This document shows positions 5,775-6,054 of a stretch of DNA of 6,054 nt, in pieces. The notes beneath the pieces are model-generated. The model made no database searches. It had not been told where the DNA came from and saw only the letters and a program-made list of their open reading frames with translations. The first letter of the stretch is position 1, and the number at the start of each line of letters is the position of its first letter. The stretch is from an uncultured Propionivibrio sp. (GTDB lineage Bacteria > Pseudomonadota > Gammaproteobacteria > Burkholderiales > Rhodocyclaceae), in NCBI GenBank assembly GCA_938040985.1, contig CALHZD010000034.1, positions 1-6,054 of the forward strand, written 5' to 3'. The position numbers and the translations under genes were made by a program.

Positions 5775-6054
5775 AGCCCATGTATTCAGGGCATTTCAGA
5801 AAGGATGCCCGCCAGCCCGCATATTGAGGGCGTTTCAGAGAAGTGCGCCCGCAAGTCCTTTATTTGCGGTATCTCTAGGGAGATGCTCTGGAGCCCTTGT
5901 AAACAGGGTATCTCCGAGCATACTGCCTGGAAGCCCTTTATTTATAAGGGTTCCAGAGGCGCCTGTTCGGAAGTTTTTTATCCACGGGCATTTCAGAGGA
6001 GGTGCCGGGAGATGCCCTATCCACGCGGGTTTCGGAGGGAGTACTGCGAAAGCG
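5775..6054 (+). repeat. Degenerate ~40-bp tandem repeat array, at least seven units
   Basis: Seven imperfect units begin at about 5775, 5814, 5854, 5892, 5932, 5972 and 6013, with spacings of 38 to 41 bases, and the array reaches the window edge. Each unit starts near AGCCC, has an AT-rich centre (TTTATTTA, TATCCACG or similar), then GGG, then TTTC or TCTC with GAG, and most end near TGCC-TGG. Most units hold their own small inverted repeat, GCCC-N9-GGGC or CCCTT-N7-AAGGG, which the changes often preserve. No long open frame fits the array convincingly, and the units differ too much for a CRISPR. Related single copies occur upstream of the gene cluster. The function is unknown. Confidence 0.75.

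Noticed and set aside
5306..5827. Plus-strand frame over the end of the CobN-like gene and the region after it
   Set aside because: Most of it overlaps the conserved gene in another frame, and the remainder runs through hairpins and the repeat array with no recognisable domain.
5775..6054. CRISPR array
   Set aside because: Units are degenerate along their whole length, there is no alternation of exact repeats with unique spacers, and no cas gene is present.

Overview
The window looks like a moderately GC-rich Gram-negative chromosome segment, most likely proteobacterial. A betaproteobacterium is a guess from base composition and codon style only. It holds one compact, plus-strand, three-gene cluster (565-5607) between two non-coding flanks.

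Layout: 1-558 has no convincing gene; it carries degenerate repeat units, a strong stem-loop (248-280) and a possible control region just before the first gene. 565-1152 encodes a three-helix MotA/TolQ/ExbB-type proton-channel subunit. 1158-1517 encodes a one-helix DUF2149 protein built like ExbD/TolR. 1606-5607 encodes a 1333-residue CobN/BchH/ChlH-superfamily protein that, unlike cytosolic cobaltochelatase CobN, has a signal peptide and a C-terminal membrane anchor. 5608-5774 holds several hairpins that may end the transcript. 5775-6054 is a degenerate tandem repeat of about 40 bp that runs off the window edge; related single units lie upstream of the cluster.

How the genes may work together: the combination of a CobN-like protein, an ExbB-like channel and DUF2149 recalls the hmuS-hmuT-hmuU part of the Bacteroidetes haem-uptake (hmu) operon, from general knowledge of that operon. 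My reading is a periplasmic, membrane-tethered tetrapyrrole or metal-handling protein powered or gated by a proton-motive-force module rather than by the AAA+ partner (CobS/CobT, BchI/BchD) used by classical chelatases. No AAA+ gene, TonB-dependent receptor, ABC transporter or corrin-pathway gene is in the window. The protein also lacks the H-x-G-x-H-G...E signature expected in the chelatase core, so insertion of cobalt into a corrin is doubtful. Removing metal from haem, transporting or remodelling a tetrapyrrole, or some undescribed role are the alternatives. A partial Fur-box match over the first start codon would fit iron control but is weak evidence.
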